DNA of 64,000 nucleotides from Cryptobacterium curtum DSM 15641 (lineage in GTDB: Bacteria; Actinomycetota; Coriobacteriia; Coriobacteriales; Eggerthellaceae), in assembly GCF_000023845.1 (NCBI RefSeq), contig NC_013170.1:434001-498000 (forward strand), given 5' to 3'. The notes beneath the pieces are model-generated. The model was given only the letters and a program-made list of their open reading frames with translations, searched no databases and was not told the origin of the DNA. Positions 53,848 through 61,886 of this stretch are shown piece after piece (the stretch's first letter is position 1; every line of letters starts with the position of its first letter). A program made the position numbers and the translations under genes.

Positions 53848-54566
53848 TGCACGTCACCCCTTGTACCCTTTTTGTAGACATTCATAAACAGGGCTTCTAG
53901 ATCTTCATCTTTATGGAGATCGTCTTCGTAGGCGAGTCGACCGTTCACAATAATCCCAACAGTATCAGCAGTGTGCTGTACTTCGGTCAGAATGTGGCTC
54001 GACAACAACACGGTGATACCTTGTTCTGGAAAGCGTCGAATAAGATTGCGCAAATCTTCAATGCCGATAGGATCGAGTCCGTTGGTTGGTTCGTCGAGAA
54101 TCAAAAGGCGTGGATGCGCCAACAGAGCTAATGCGATTCCCAGCCTCTGTTTCATGCCCATTGAGAAACGCCCGGCACGTTTTGATCCCGTATCGGTGAG
54201 ATCCACAGTGGCAAGCACTTCGTCAATACGGGAGTGCGGCAGTCCCAACAGCGTGGTGCGCACGCGGAGATTTTCCTTTGCGGTAAGGTTGGGATAGAGA
54301 GGCGCCGATTCTACTAGCGAACCGATACGGTAAAGATCGTCGCGCTGCCACGGGTGCCCTTCGAAGAGAATTCGCCCTTCGGTTGGATGAAGCATTCCCG
54401 TAATCATTTTTAAGGTGGTTGATTTGCCGGCTCCATTAGGTCCAAGTAGACCATAGACTTTTCCCTCTTCAACATGGAGGGACAGTTCGTCAACCGCTTG
54501 CTGTGCACGCTTGCCACAACCAAAGCGTTTAACAAGCTTCTGTGTTTCCAGGATGTATTTCGCCAT
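53844..54566 (-). CDS. Lantibiotic immunity ABC ATPase, LanF/BcrA-like
   Basis: The 240-residue ATPase has Walker A GPNGAGKSTTLK, signature FSMGMKQRLGIALAL, Walker B LLILDEPTNGLDP and switch LLSSHILTEVQ. Its Q-loop position carries Glu (SLVESAPLYPNLT), the E-loop described for LanF and BcrA ATPases. The start at 54566 follows AAAGGA. It is the first gene of a five-gene operon with two permeases, a response regulator and a kinase. No lantibiotic precursor or modification enzyme is nearby, so the system likely protects against peptides made by others. Confidence 0.93.
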   Translation of the reverse strand: MAKYILETQKLVKRFGCGKRAQQAVDELSLHVEEGKVYGLLGPNGAGKSTTLKMITGMLHPTEGRILFEGHPWQRDDLYRIGSLVESAPLYPNLTAKENLRVRTTLLGLPHSRIDEVLATVDLTDTGSKRAGRFSMGMKQRLGIALALLAHPRLLILDEPTNGLDPIGIEDLRNLIRRFPEQGITVLLSSHILTEVQHTADTVGIIVNGRLAYEDDLHKDEDLEALFMNVYKKGTRGDVQ

Positions 54567-54702
54567 GGTAGTCCTTTGTTCGTTCCTTTACGGCACCTTT
54601 TAGTTTGGGCGGTATTTTTAAAGAAACGTTAAAGGGTGTTTTGAAGCGTAGCCGATGGCAGAAGATACGAGAATTGGAAGGGGGAGGGGATCAGAATGAA
54701 GA

Positions 54703-55722
54703 TTATAAATTTGCATCATGCAGGATAGGGGTTGCTGGATCAGCCTGCAGATCGTAGGCATGCTCAAAGTGGTAGGCTCTATCGCTTGCAATAAGAAGGT
54801 TGTTGTCACGGTCTTGTGCCGCATACTTGCCACAGGGGATAACGTACACAAAGGCGAATACCTGCTGCAAGGTAGCAACCATTTGGCGCAGCAGCGTGGA
54901 CTGTTCGCCTTCGAGCGAACTGATGACATTGCTAAGATACATGCCACCAGGTGTTAGCAATTGCTTAATGTGTTGTGCTGCTTCTACGCTTGCTAGGTTC
55001 ATGACGGCATCGCGCCCTGCAAAGGTGTCGTTTACCACAGCATCATAGGTACAGGCAGGTGCATAGTCACCAATGGCGGCATACTGTGATGGGCGCTTGT
55101 GTATTACGGCATCGGCGTATTCATCAAGATAGGTGCGGCCGTCTTCGGTAATAATGCCCATACGACCGGTGTCGATTACATCGAATTCCTCGATAAGGCG
55201 ATCGAGAAAGAAATAGCGTTCAGCAATGCGCGTGACAGCTTCATCTGCTTCTATGACATCGACTGACGTTTCAGGATGGTGGGCGATGACATACTTCGGC
55301 CAGGCATAGCCGCCACCACCTATGGTCAAAAGACTTTTGATAGGAAAGGGCGCTTCAAACAGATGGTTGTAGAGCTTCAGATAGTCAAACACCAGCTCGT
55401 AGATGCGGCCGTCTTCCAAATAGGTAGCTGACTGAAACGCACCCTGGACATCCATAACGCGGGCGAAATCACCGGGTCGATACTCGATTGTGTACACCAA
55501 CATCAGCCCGAATTGTGTGTTGAATCGAATGAAGAGTGCATCTTCTTCGCCAACAGGCTGCTTCGTTGCAAGTGCTTTTGGTCGACGGAGTTTTGCAAGA
55601 CGCGTACGAGCCGTCTGCGCATCTTCTCGTAAGTGGCCACGGCGTGTTATTGAATAATACAGTCCCAGTGCAAGCAGAGCCGTCACCGTTATAACAATAG
55701 CAGCCTCTCCAATTGGATGCAT
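54703..55722 (-). CDS. Spermidine-synthase-like membrane-anchored protein
   Basis: The 339-residue protein has one N-terminal hydrophobic helix (about 6-22) and then a spermidine-synthase-type Rossmann fold: LLTIGGGGYAWPKYVI, VDVIEADEAVTRIAERYF, and EDGRTYLDEY. In place of the catalytic aspartate loop of true spermidine synthases stands YDAVVNDTFAG, common in uncharacterised members, so polyamine synthesis is not assumed. It may be an S-adenosylmethionine-dependent transferase acting at the membrane. AAAGGGGGAAGG precedes the start. The 136-base gap to the ABC operon holds no evident gene. Confidence 0.8.
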   Translation of the reverse strand: MHPIGEAAIVITVTALLALGLYYSITRRGHLREDAQTARTRLAKLRRPKALATKQPVGEEDALFIRFNTQFGLMLVYTIEYRPGDFARVMDVQGAFQSATYLEDGRIYELVFDYLKLYNHLFEAPFPIKSLLTIGGGGYAWPKYVIAHHPETSVDVIEADEAVTRIAERYFFLDRLIEEFDVIDTGRMGIITEDGRTYLDEYADAVIHKRPSQYAAIGDYAPACTYDAVVNDTFAGRDAVMNLASVEAAQHIKQLLTPGGMYLSNVISSLEGEQSTLLRQMVATLQQVFAFVYVIPCGKYAAQDRDNNLLIASDRAYHFEHAYDLQADPATPILHDANL

Positions 55723-55827
55723 GCCTTCCCCCTTTGCAGTTACTTATATCATACCTGTTGAAGGGTAGCTTGGCATGATTTTCATGTGGCTGAGAGGGAC
55801 TTTATCCGTCGGAGCTTTGTCTTTTCG

Positions 55828-55868
55828 CCTCGTACCTCGACGCAATTACATCACGTCGAGGTACGAGG
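55828..55868 (+). terminator. Perfect 15-bp hairpin downstream of ppk1
   Basis: CCTCGTACCTCGACG and CGTCGAGGTACGAGG pair perfectly around an 11-base loop. The T-rich end (TCTTTTAT) lies on the plus-strand side, but both flanking genes run on the minus strand. On the minus strand it is preceded by an A tract and not followed by U. It probably still ends ppk1 messages; the orientation is noted in the findings. Confidence 0.65.
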
Positions 55869-55912
55869 TCTTTTATGTTCATGCGCCCATGCATGGCACG
55901 CTCATTGTTTGG

Positions 55913-58768
55913 TTAACGCTTCTTTCGGTGGAAGAGGCGCCAGAAGAATCCATGCTGCCGTGTTTGGGCAGCGAAAGTAGCTGTGGCTGCGGTATCGGTG
56001 GCTGTGCGTGATGTCGTTTGCGCATCGGTGACCGCTTGGTCTTGAGCGTTTGCCGAGCGTGGTGCTGATGATAGGGCGGCAAGGGTGGCATCAAGGGTGG
56101 AAGCGTCTTGGGCACGTCCAGCAGTGGTGCCAGATTCAGCAGACTTAGACGTGTCGGTAGATTCAGCTTCGGTAACGGGTTCAGATTTGGTGGCAGGATC
56201 AGAGTCACTAACAAAAGCGGCAGAATCGTTACCATTTTCTGCTTGTTCCTCCAGTATTTCAGTGCGCTCAGCCGATTCAGCTTCGATTTCGGCAAAGACT
56301 TTTGCTGCGGCACGCATGAACGAAGTCAACGCTTCGCCTTCGGTACCGCCAATTTCGTGCTGCAGCGCTTCGCGATAGATCTCTTCGAGATCGCGCATTG
56401 CACGCCGCTCACGAGCTGCCGATTGACGCGAGTAATGGGCATGCATGGCAATACGTTCGTGGTCTGGTTTAGCAGCGAGTTCCGCTTCACGCGCTGCATC
56501 GGAAGCGATACGTGCTTTTTCAATCAGGTATTCATGCGAATTAAAGGGCTCGGTACCTGCTTGTACGAGTGCGCGCAGGGGCGTGTAGGTGCCATCTGCA
56601 CGTAATTCACGCAGCTTTGCGGTGTCACGCAGGCACACATGTACGTAGTCGACAACAGCATCATGAATGTGTTTGTCGCGTATTGGCCAGGCGATTTCGA
56701 TACGGTTATCCATGTTGCGCGTCATCAAATCGGCACTCGAAAGGTAAATAGTCGCTTCATCAAGTGGACCAAACGCGTAGATGCGACTGTGTTCGAGCAA
56801 CCGTCCAACAATAGAAACCACTCGCACGTTTTCGGTTGCATTTGGAATACCAGGAAGCAGGCAACTAATCCCGCGCACGATCAGTGTGATGGGTACTCCT
56901 GCCTGCGATGCTTCGGATATCTTTTCGAGAACTTCGCGATCGGTAATCGAATTCGTCTTGAAGAGCAATCCACAGGGCTCTCCCTGGCGAGCATGGGCAA
57001 TTTGGCCATCGATACCCTTCAAAATATTTTGCTTAATTTGCAACGGGGCTACCCAGATCGTGTGGTATGCGCGTGAAGCACTTTCAAGGCCCATGTTGCG
57101 GAAGAATTCAATTGCATCACGTCCGATTGCGTCGTCAACAGTGATGTAGCTGAAATCGGTGTAGAGTCGAGCCGTCTTTTCGTTGTAGTTGCCGGTTCCC
57201 AGCTGTGTAATGTGCTGAAGGCCTTGTGGGGTTTGGCGGGTGATGCAGCAAATTTTACTGTGCACCTTGTAGTCGTGAAAGCCATAGAGCACCCGTGCAC
57301 CAGCTTCTTCAAAGCGCTGAGACCACTGGATATTGTTGCTTTCGTCGAAGCGCGCGCGCAACTCAAACAGCGCTGTTACCTCTTTTCCCGCTTCTGCCGC
57401 GGTGATAAGTGCTTCGGCCAAATGCGACCGACTCGCTAGTCGATACAGGGTGATCTTAATAGAAACAACGTCGGGGTCTTCAGCTGCTTCACGTAGAAGT
57501 TGAACGAATGGATCCATGCTTTCGTATGGATACGACAGGATAACGGAGCGCTGCTGTATCTGATCGATAATGCGTTCAGAATGCGAAAGACATGCCGGCC
57601 AAGCAGGTGAGAACGGTTCGCTTGTGAGGCGTGCACGAACGACCGGGTCAACCATGCTTGGTAGGGCGAAAGCATATCCAAGATTCAAGGGTACTTCAGT
57701 GGTAAACACCTGGTGAGGAGCTAAGTGAAGACGCGAAAGTAAGAAGCTACCTACGGTAGCAGAAAGCTTGCGCTTGCTTTCAAGACGTACCGGAGCAAGG
57801 CGGGCACGCTTCTTCAAGATCTTCTTCATGTGTTCACGGTAATCTTCTTCGCCTTCGTCGGCTGTATCGGCGGCATCAAGGTCGGCATTGCGTGTGACGC
57901 AAATGATATTGGCGTGCTTCACCGTATACATCGAATAGATGCTTGCGACGTTAGCCTCTAGGAGGTCTTCAAGCAGAATGAAATTAAAACCTTCACCAGG
58001 TAGTTTAATAATGCGCTCGGCATTGCGCGGCAAGCCGACAACGCCCAGGGTAACTCCTTCGGCGCCTAAGCTTTTTACCTGACGGCGCAGCTCTTTGACA
58101 CGCTTGCGCTCTTCGCTGGTGAGGTCTGCTTTTTTGGGAGTTTCTTCACTCAAGCGCACGATAATGTAGAGTTCGCCGTTGCCCAAATGAGGGAAGGGAT
58201 GACGGGCATTGATAATCTGCGGCATAAGAAAAGGCAGCACATTGCTTCGTAAATAGTCGAGAGCGAATTCACGTTGCTCTTCGTTCAGTTCATCAAAGGT
58301 GAGACGTCGGATTCCCTCATCGGCAAGCTGGTGCTTTACCTCTGAATAAATTCGTTCCTGAACGGGGTACAGTTCGTGACACCGTGCATAGATCGCATCG
58401 AGCTGTTCGTCGGGGGTCATGTTTGACTTCGTGTCAATGACCTGTGTCTTTAACAGAGAAAGATCGGTAAGGCTGCCCACGCGCACCATAAAGAACTCTT
58501 GCAGGTTGCTGCTGAAGATAGAGATAAACTGCAGCCGTTCGAGCAGGGGTACTGTGTCATCGGATCCCTGTTCGAGTACGCGTTCGTCGAAAGTCAGCCA
58601 AGATAGTTCTCGGTTTTGCATAAACGGCATCCGTTCATGGCGACCTTTGCCATTTGATTTATGTCCGTGGGGTGTCTTTTCGCTGGTGGCATTTTGCTGA
58701 AGTGATGCACTCTCTTTGGGAGAGGAAACCATCTCGTCCGTCTGGTTGGTTGCAGCCTTTCGGTTCAT
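55913..58768 (-). CDS. ppk1: Polyphosphate kinase PPK1 with long C-terminal extension
   Basis: The 951-residue protein is about 250 residues longer than typical PPK1. The N-terminal 45 residues are polar spacer, then the conserved start QNRELSWLTFDERVLEQ. Catalytic phospholipase-D-like domains follow (RFDESNNIQWSQRFEEAGARV, DYKVHSK with the phosphorylated-His motif, LGTGNYNEKTARLYTDFS, RNMDNRIEIAWPI). Beyond about residue 730 come helical, then Ala/Thr/Glu-rich segments and the end GFFWRLFHRKKR, hydrophobic-aromatic and basic. PPK1 reversibly polymerises the gamma-phosphate of ATP to polyphosphate. TAGGAGAG precedes ATG 58768. It is divergent from the PAP gene. Confidence 0.95.
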   Translation of the reverse strand: MNRKAATNQTDEMVSSPKESASLQQNATSEKTPHGHKSNGKGRHERMPFMQNRELSWLTFDERVLEQGSDDTVPLLERLQFISIFSSNLQEFFMVRVGSLTDLSLLKTQVIDTKSNMTPDEQLDAIYARCHELYPVQERIYSEVKHQLADEGIRRLTFDELNEEQREFALDYLRSNVLPFLMPQIINARHPFPHLGNGELYIIVRLSEETPKKADLTSEERKRVKELRRQVKSLGAEGVTLGVVGLPRNAERIIKLPGEGFNFILLEDLLEANVASIYSMYTVKHANIICVTRNADLDAADTADEGEEDYREHMKKILKKRARLAPVRLESKRKLSATVGSFLLSRLHLAPHQVFTTEVPLNLGYAFALPSMVDPVVRARLTSEPFSPAWPACLSHSERIIDQIQQRSVILSYPYESMDPFVQLLREAAEDPDVVSIKITLYRLASRSHLAEALITAAEAGKEVTALFELRARFDESNNIQWSQRFEEAGARVLYGFHDYKVHSKICCITRQTPQGLQHITQLGTGNYNEKTARLYTDFSYITVDDAIGRDAIEFFRNMGLESASRAYHTIWVAPLQIKQNILKGIDGQIAHARQGEPCGLLFKTNSITDREVLEKISEASQAGVPITLIVRGISCLLPGIPNATENVRVVSIVGRLLEHSRIYAFGPLDEATIYLSSADLMTRNMDNRIEIAWPIRDKHIHDAVVDYVHVCLRDTAKLRELRADGTYTPLRALVQAGTEPFNSHEYLIEKARIASDAAREAELAAKPDHERIAMHAHYSRQSAARERRAMRDLEEIYREALQHEIGGTEGEALTSFMRAAAKVFAEIEAESAERTEILEEQAENGNDSAAFVSDSDPATKSEPVTEAESTDTSKSAESGTTAGRAQDASTLDATLAALSSAPRSANAQDQAVTDAQTTSRTATDTAATATFAAQTRQHGFFWRLFHRKKR

Positions 58769-59178
58769 AAACTCTCCTATCTACGTTGCGCGCTTTCTCA
58801 TCGAACCGGCAGCCAAAATTGGCAACGTCTATCGAAGACAAAAGCGGTATCAAGAGCGCGCATCGATCGGGGGATCTATCAGGTACCCACAGATCAATAT
58901 CTTGAGCTTTCCTCTTTAGTGTAGCCTTCTTTTCCCCTGATGTGGGCAAACTTTTGCAGACGGTTTGTTTTGCGTGGCAAATTAGAAAGAAAATTCTCGA
59001 AGTAGTACTTCTTACTTATGTGATAACCCTAGCAGCGTATCTTTCGTGAGTAAGTTTCCCTGTCATCGTGAGGTCGCAGGTCAAGTGATAAAGTTTGTAA
59101 ACAAAGAGTAAAAGTAGGAGCAGCGTAACTCAAAGCATTGGTATCGTGCGGCGCTTGCTCGGGACGACGGAAGGCGCC
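58769..59178. other. Shared upstream region of ppk1 and pap
   Basis: This 410-base divergent gap has no gene. It is AT-rich from 58960 to 59110, where promoters for both sides should lie, but no convincing -35/-10 pair stood out. TTGACC (minus strand, around 59080) and several T/A-rich -10-like strings were seen. No PhoB box was recognised. Confidence 0.5.
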
Positions 59179-61008
59179 ATGCTCGAGAGAATAGACTTTG
59201 ATTGCATTCCTATCGATCGGGATGAATACAAACCCGCGCGCGATGAATTGGTCAAGCGGCTCGTGCTGCTGCAGCAAGAAGCGCATATTAGGGGGATTGG
59301 CCTAGTCGTCCTGTTTGAAGGATGGGATGGCGCTGGCAAAGGTGGGCGCATTTCCGATTTGATGTATAACCTTGATGCGCGCTCGACAACTGTACATGTT
59401 GACGATAGTCAGCACGAAAAAGATGCTCGTAAGTTGCATGCGCGTGGGCTTTCTACTGACGGCTACTTCCCCATGATGCAGCCGTATTGGAATTCGCTTG
59501 GGCCGCGTGGCAACATGACGCTATACGATCGTGGATGGTACAACGCAGCAGCAGCTCACCTTGCTGAAGAGATCACACCGTCCTCCAAGCGTAAGCGGAT
59601 ACCGGGTGCGCTGACCGGGCCTAGTCCGATGGAGCGTTCCCTTGCTTCTATCGAAAGCTTCGAGAGGCAACTTGTCAACGATGGTTACCTAGTGGTGAAG
59701 TTCTTCCTGCACATCAGGAAGAAAACACAGCGCAAGCGCCTTGAAGGCTTGGCTGCTGATCCGGCAACTGCTTGGCGTGTCGACAAACAAGCGCTGGCAG
59801 CGATAGGAGATTACGATCGTTATTGCAAGCTGTATGACAAATTGCTTTCGCGTACAAATTACGATTTTGCACCGTGGGTCGTGCTCAATGGTGAAGATAA
59901 GCGGCGTGCAAACTTAGGTGTTGTGCGTACGCTTGTCGATGCGCTCGATCAAGCCATTGCAGCAGCCGATGCGCCAGTAGGTAGTTTTTCTGTGTCAGAT
60001 GTATCAGCAGGTAGTACTGTATCAACCGGTATGCCAGTTGACACCTCTGATCCGGCGGGGGCATCAGAAAATGGTTCTGTTTCGGCGGGTGCGCCGGTAG
60101 GTAGTACCACTTCATCAAATTCGGCGGATGTGCTTGAGGACGCTCATGCATTAGTGGACAGCACCGAAACCGAAGAAGAGTTGGCGTGGGATACACAGGA
60201 CGTTGACGTACGCCAAGAAGCTGAGGCTCAGGCTGCCAAACAGGCGTCTTTTGCACCGAGCACTTCACGTTTTCCCATTTCGAATAGTCATCCAACACTT
60301 AAGGGTGTTGATTATCACTTGCGTTTTGATCCCGCGCGCTACAAAACCGAACTCAAGGCTGAACAGAAGCGCCTTTATCGCCTTGAATTAGAAATGTACA
60401 AGCAGCGGGTTCCACTTATCTTGATGTACGAGGGCCAGGACGCAGCGGGTAAGGGCGGCAACATCAAGCGTATCGCTCAGGCGCTTGATGCGCGTTCGTA
60501 TACGATATTTCCTAGTCCGGCACCGACGAAGCCCGAGCTTGCTCATCCGTTTTTGTGGCGTTATTGGACACGTCTTCCCAAGGCGGGACATGTTGGCATC
60601 TACGATCGCAGCTGGTATGGTCGCGTGCTTGTTGAACGGGTCGAGGGGTTTGCGCGTCCCGACGAATGGGCGCGTGCTTACGACGAGATCAACGAATTCG
60701 AACGCGATCTGGTCGACTGGGGTGCTATCTTATTAAAGTTCTGGGTGGAGATAGATCGCGATGAACAGCTCCGACGGTTTGAGTCGCGTGCTGAAGATCC
60801 GGCGCGGCAGTGGAAGATCACCGATGAAGACTGGCGTAATCGGGCTAAATATCCGCAATATCGCGAAGCAGTTGAGGACATGTTCCGGTTGACTTCGACT
60901 GATTTTGCACCGTGGATTATCTTAGAGAGTAACGACAAGCGGTATGCGCGTATCAAGGCGCTCCGCATTATCAATAATGCGCTCGAAGAGCGCTTGCAGA
61001 GGAGATAG
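59179..61008 (+). CDS. pap: Double-domain PPK2, polyphosphate:AMP phosphotransferase-like
   Basis: The 609-residue protein has two PPK2 domains. Domain 1 (about 20-265) has FEGWDGAGKGGRISD and LYDRGWYNAAAAHLAEE. Domain 2 (about 385-600) has YEGQDAAGKGGNIKRIA and IYDRSWYGRVLVERVEGF. The consensus catalytic segment S-W-Y-x-R-V-L-V-E-R is intact only in domain 2, so that half is probably the active kinase. The linker of about 100 residues is Ser/Gly/Ala/Asp-rich. Two-domain PPK2 enzymes phosphorylate AMP to ADP using polyphosphate; the substrate is inferred. ATG 59179 has GGAAGG upstream. Divergent to ppk1 and one base before a sortase gene. Confidence 0.9.
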   Translation: MLERIDFDCIPIDRDEYKPARDELVKRLVLLQQEAHIRGIGLVVLFEGWDGAGKGGRISDLMYNLDARSTTVHVDDSQHEKDARKLHARGLSTDGYFPMMQPYWNSLGPRGNMTLYDRGWYNAAAAHLAEEITPSSKRKRIPGALTGPSPMERSLASIESFERQLVNDGYLVVKFFLHIRKKTQRKRLEGLAADPATAWRVDKQALAAIGDYDRYCKLYDKLLSRTNYDFAPWVVLNGEDKRRANLGVVRTLVDALDQAIAAADAPVGSFSVSDVSAGSTVSTGMPVDTSDPAGASENGSVSAGAPVGSTTSSNSADVLEDAHALVDSTETEEELAWDTQDVDVRQEAEAQAAKQASFAPSTSRFPISNSHPTLKGVDYHLRFDPARYKTELKAEQKRLYRLELEMYKQRVPLILMYEGQDAAGKGGNIKRIAQALDARSYTIFPSPAPTKPELAHPFLWRYWTRLPKAGHVGIYDRSWYGRVLVERVEGFARPDEWARAYDEINEFERDLVDWGAILLKFWVEIDRDEQLRRFESRAEDPARQWKITDEDWRNRAKYPQYREAVEDMFRLTSTDFAPWIILESNDKRYARIKALRIINNALEERLQRR

Positions 61009-61009
61009 C

Positions 61010-61858
61010 ATGAAGCACGCAGCACATGCCGCAATAGCTCCAGCCGCCCCAAAAGCCAAAAAGCCTCGGCGTCGATTACTGTGGCGCATCATATTTTGGC
61101 TGGCACTTATAGTGTTTATCGGATCAGCTGGTGTTCTCGGGTTTTATCTCTATTCATACTGGTCAGCTGATCGGGGATATCAGGATATCGCCGCACAAGC
61201 GCTTACCTCGGTATCGGCGCAGGATATGCCGGCTGATGCTGATGCGACGGAGCTTGCGGATATGACAGTTGACTGGGATTATCTGCGCAGCTTGAATCCT
61301 GATATTGTGGCATGGGTGGTTATTCCCGATACGCGGGTGAACTATCCGGTTGTACAGGGCCATGACAACGAAGAATATCTGCATAAGGATTTCAGCCAGA
61401 AAGAGGATTTTGGTGCCCGTGGCGGTGCTATCTTCCTTGAGGCATCTAATTCCCCTGATTTCTCTGATGAAAACAACGTCTTATATGGGCATCACATGCG
61501 CGATGGATCGATGTTTGCCTGCCTGTCGAAAGACTTTGTCAACGGGGATTTCTTCGATGCTCACCGCACGTTCTATGTACTTACGCCCGAAAAGAACTAT
61601 AAGCTTCAAGCATTTTCTTTGGTGTTGACCAACGGATGGGATGAAATCGTACAGACGCGCTTTGGTACCGATGATCAGCGCAGCGCCTATATAAAAGACA
61701 AAGAGCAGCGCAGTGTGGTTGCACCGGCAGGTGGCATGCCCGACCCTGCAAGCATCACTCAGCTTTTCACGCTTTCAACCTGCGACTATCAGGAGACGAA
61801 TGGACGTGCTGTGCTGTTCTCGTCCGTAGTCGACACAGTCACGCCAAGCAACGCATAA
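61010..61858 (+). CDS. srtB: Class B sortase
   Basis: The 282-residue transpeptidase has an N-terminal basic stretch, a transmembrane anchor (about 27-50) and the sortase fold. Class B features are VDWDYLRSLNPDIVAWVVIPDTRVNYPVVQG-type opening with YPVVQ, catalytic His161 in LYGHHM, Cys258 in TLSTCDY and Arg266 in NGRAVL. It attaches secreted proteins to the wall or assembles pili. The only anchored protein in the window is the LPLTA-type adhesin at 15.5 kb; whether this enzyme handles it is unknown. ATG 61010 is one base after the pap stop with GAGGAGA upstream, so it is cotranscribed. Confidence 0.9.
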   Translation: MKHAAHAAIAPAAPKAKKPRRRLLWRIIFWLALIVFIGSAGVLGFYLYSYWSADRGYQDIAAQALTSVSAQDMPADADATELADMTVDWDYLRSLNPDIVAWVVIPDTRVNYPVVQGHDNEEYLHKDFSQKEDFGARGGAIFLEASNSPDFSDENNVLYGHHMRDGSMFACLSKDFVNGDFFDAHRTFYVLTPEKNYKLQAFSLVLTNGWDEIVQTRFGTDDQRSAYIKDKEQRSVVAPAGGMPDPASITQLFTLSTCDYQETNGRAVLFSSVVDTVTPSNA

Positions 61859-61886
61859 TAAAACGAAAAGGTAGGAGACGGCTTAC

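Noticed and set aside
54567-54702. Possible lantibiotic precursor beside the immunity operon
   Set aside because: No small frame with a leader and a Cys/Ser/Thr-rich core was found in this gap or nearby.
55775-56011. Plus-strand frame crossing the 15-bp hairpin and the ppk1 end
   Set aside because: It lacks a ribosome-binding site, contains the hairpin sequence and lies antisense to ppk1.
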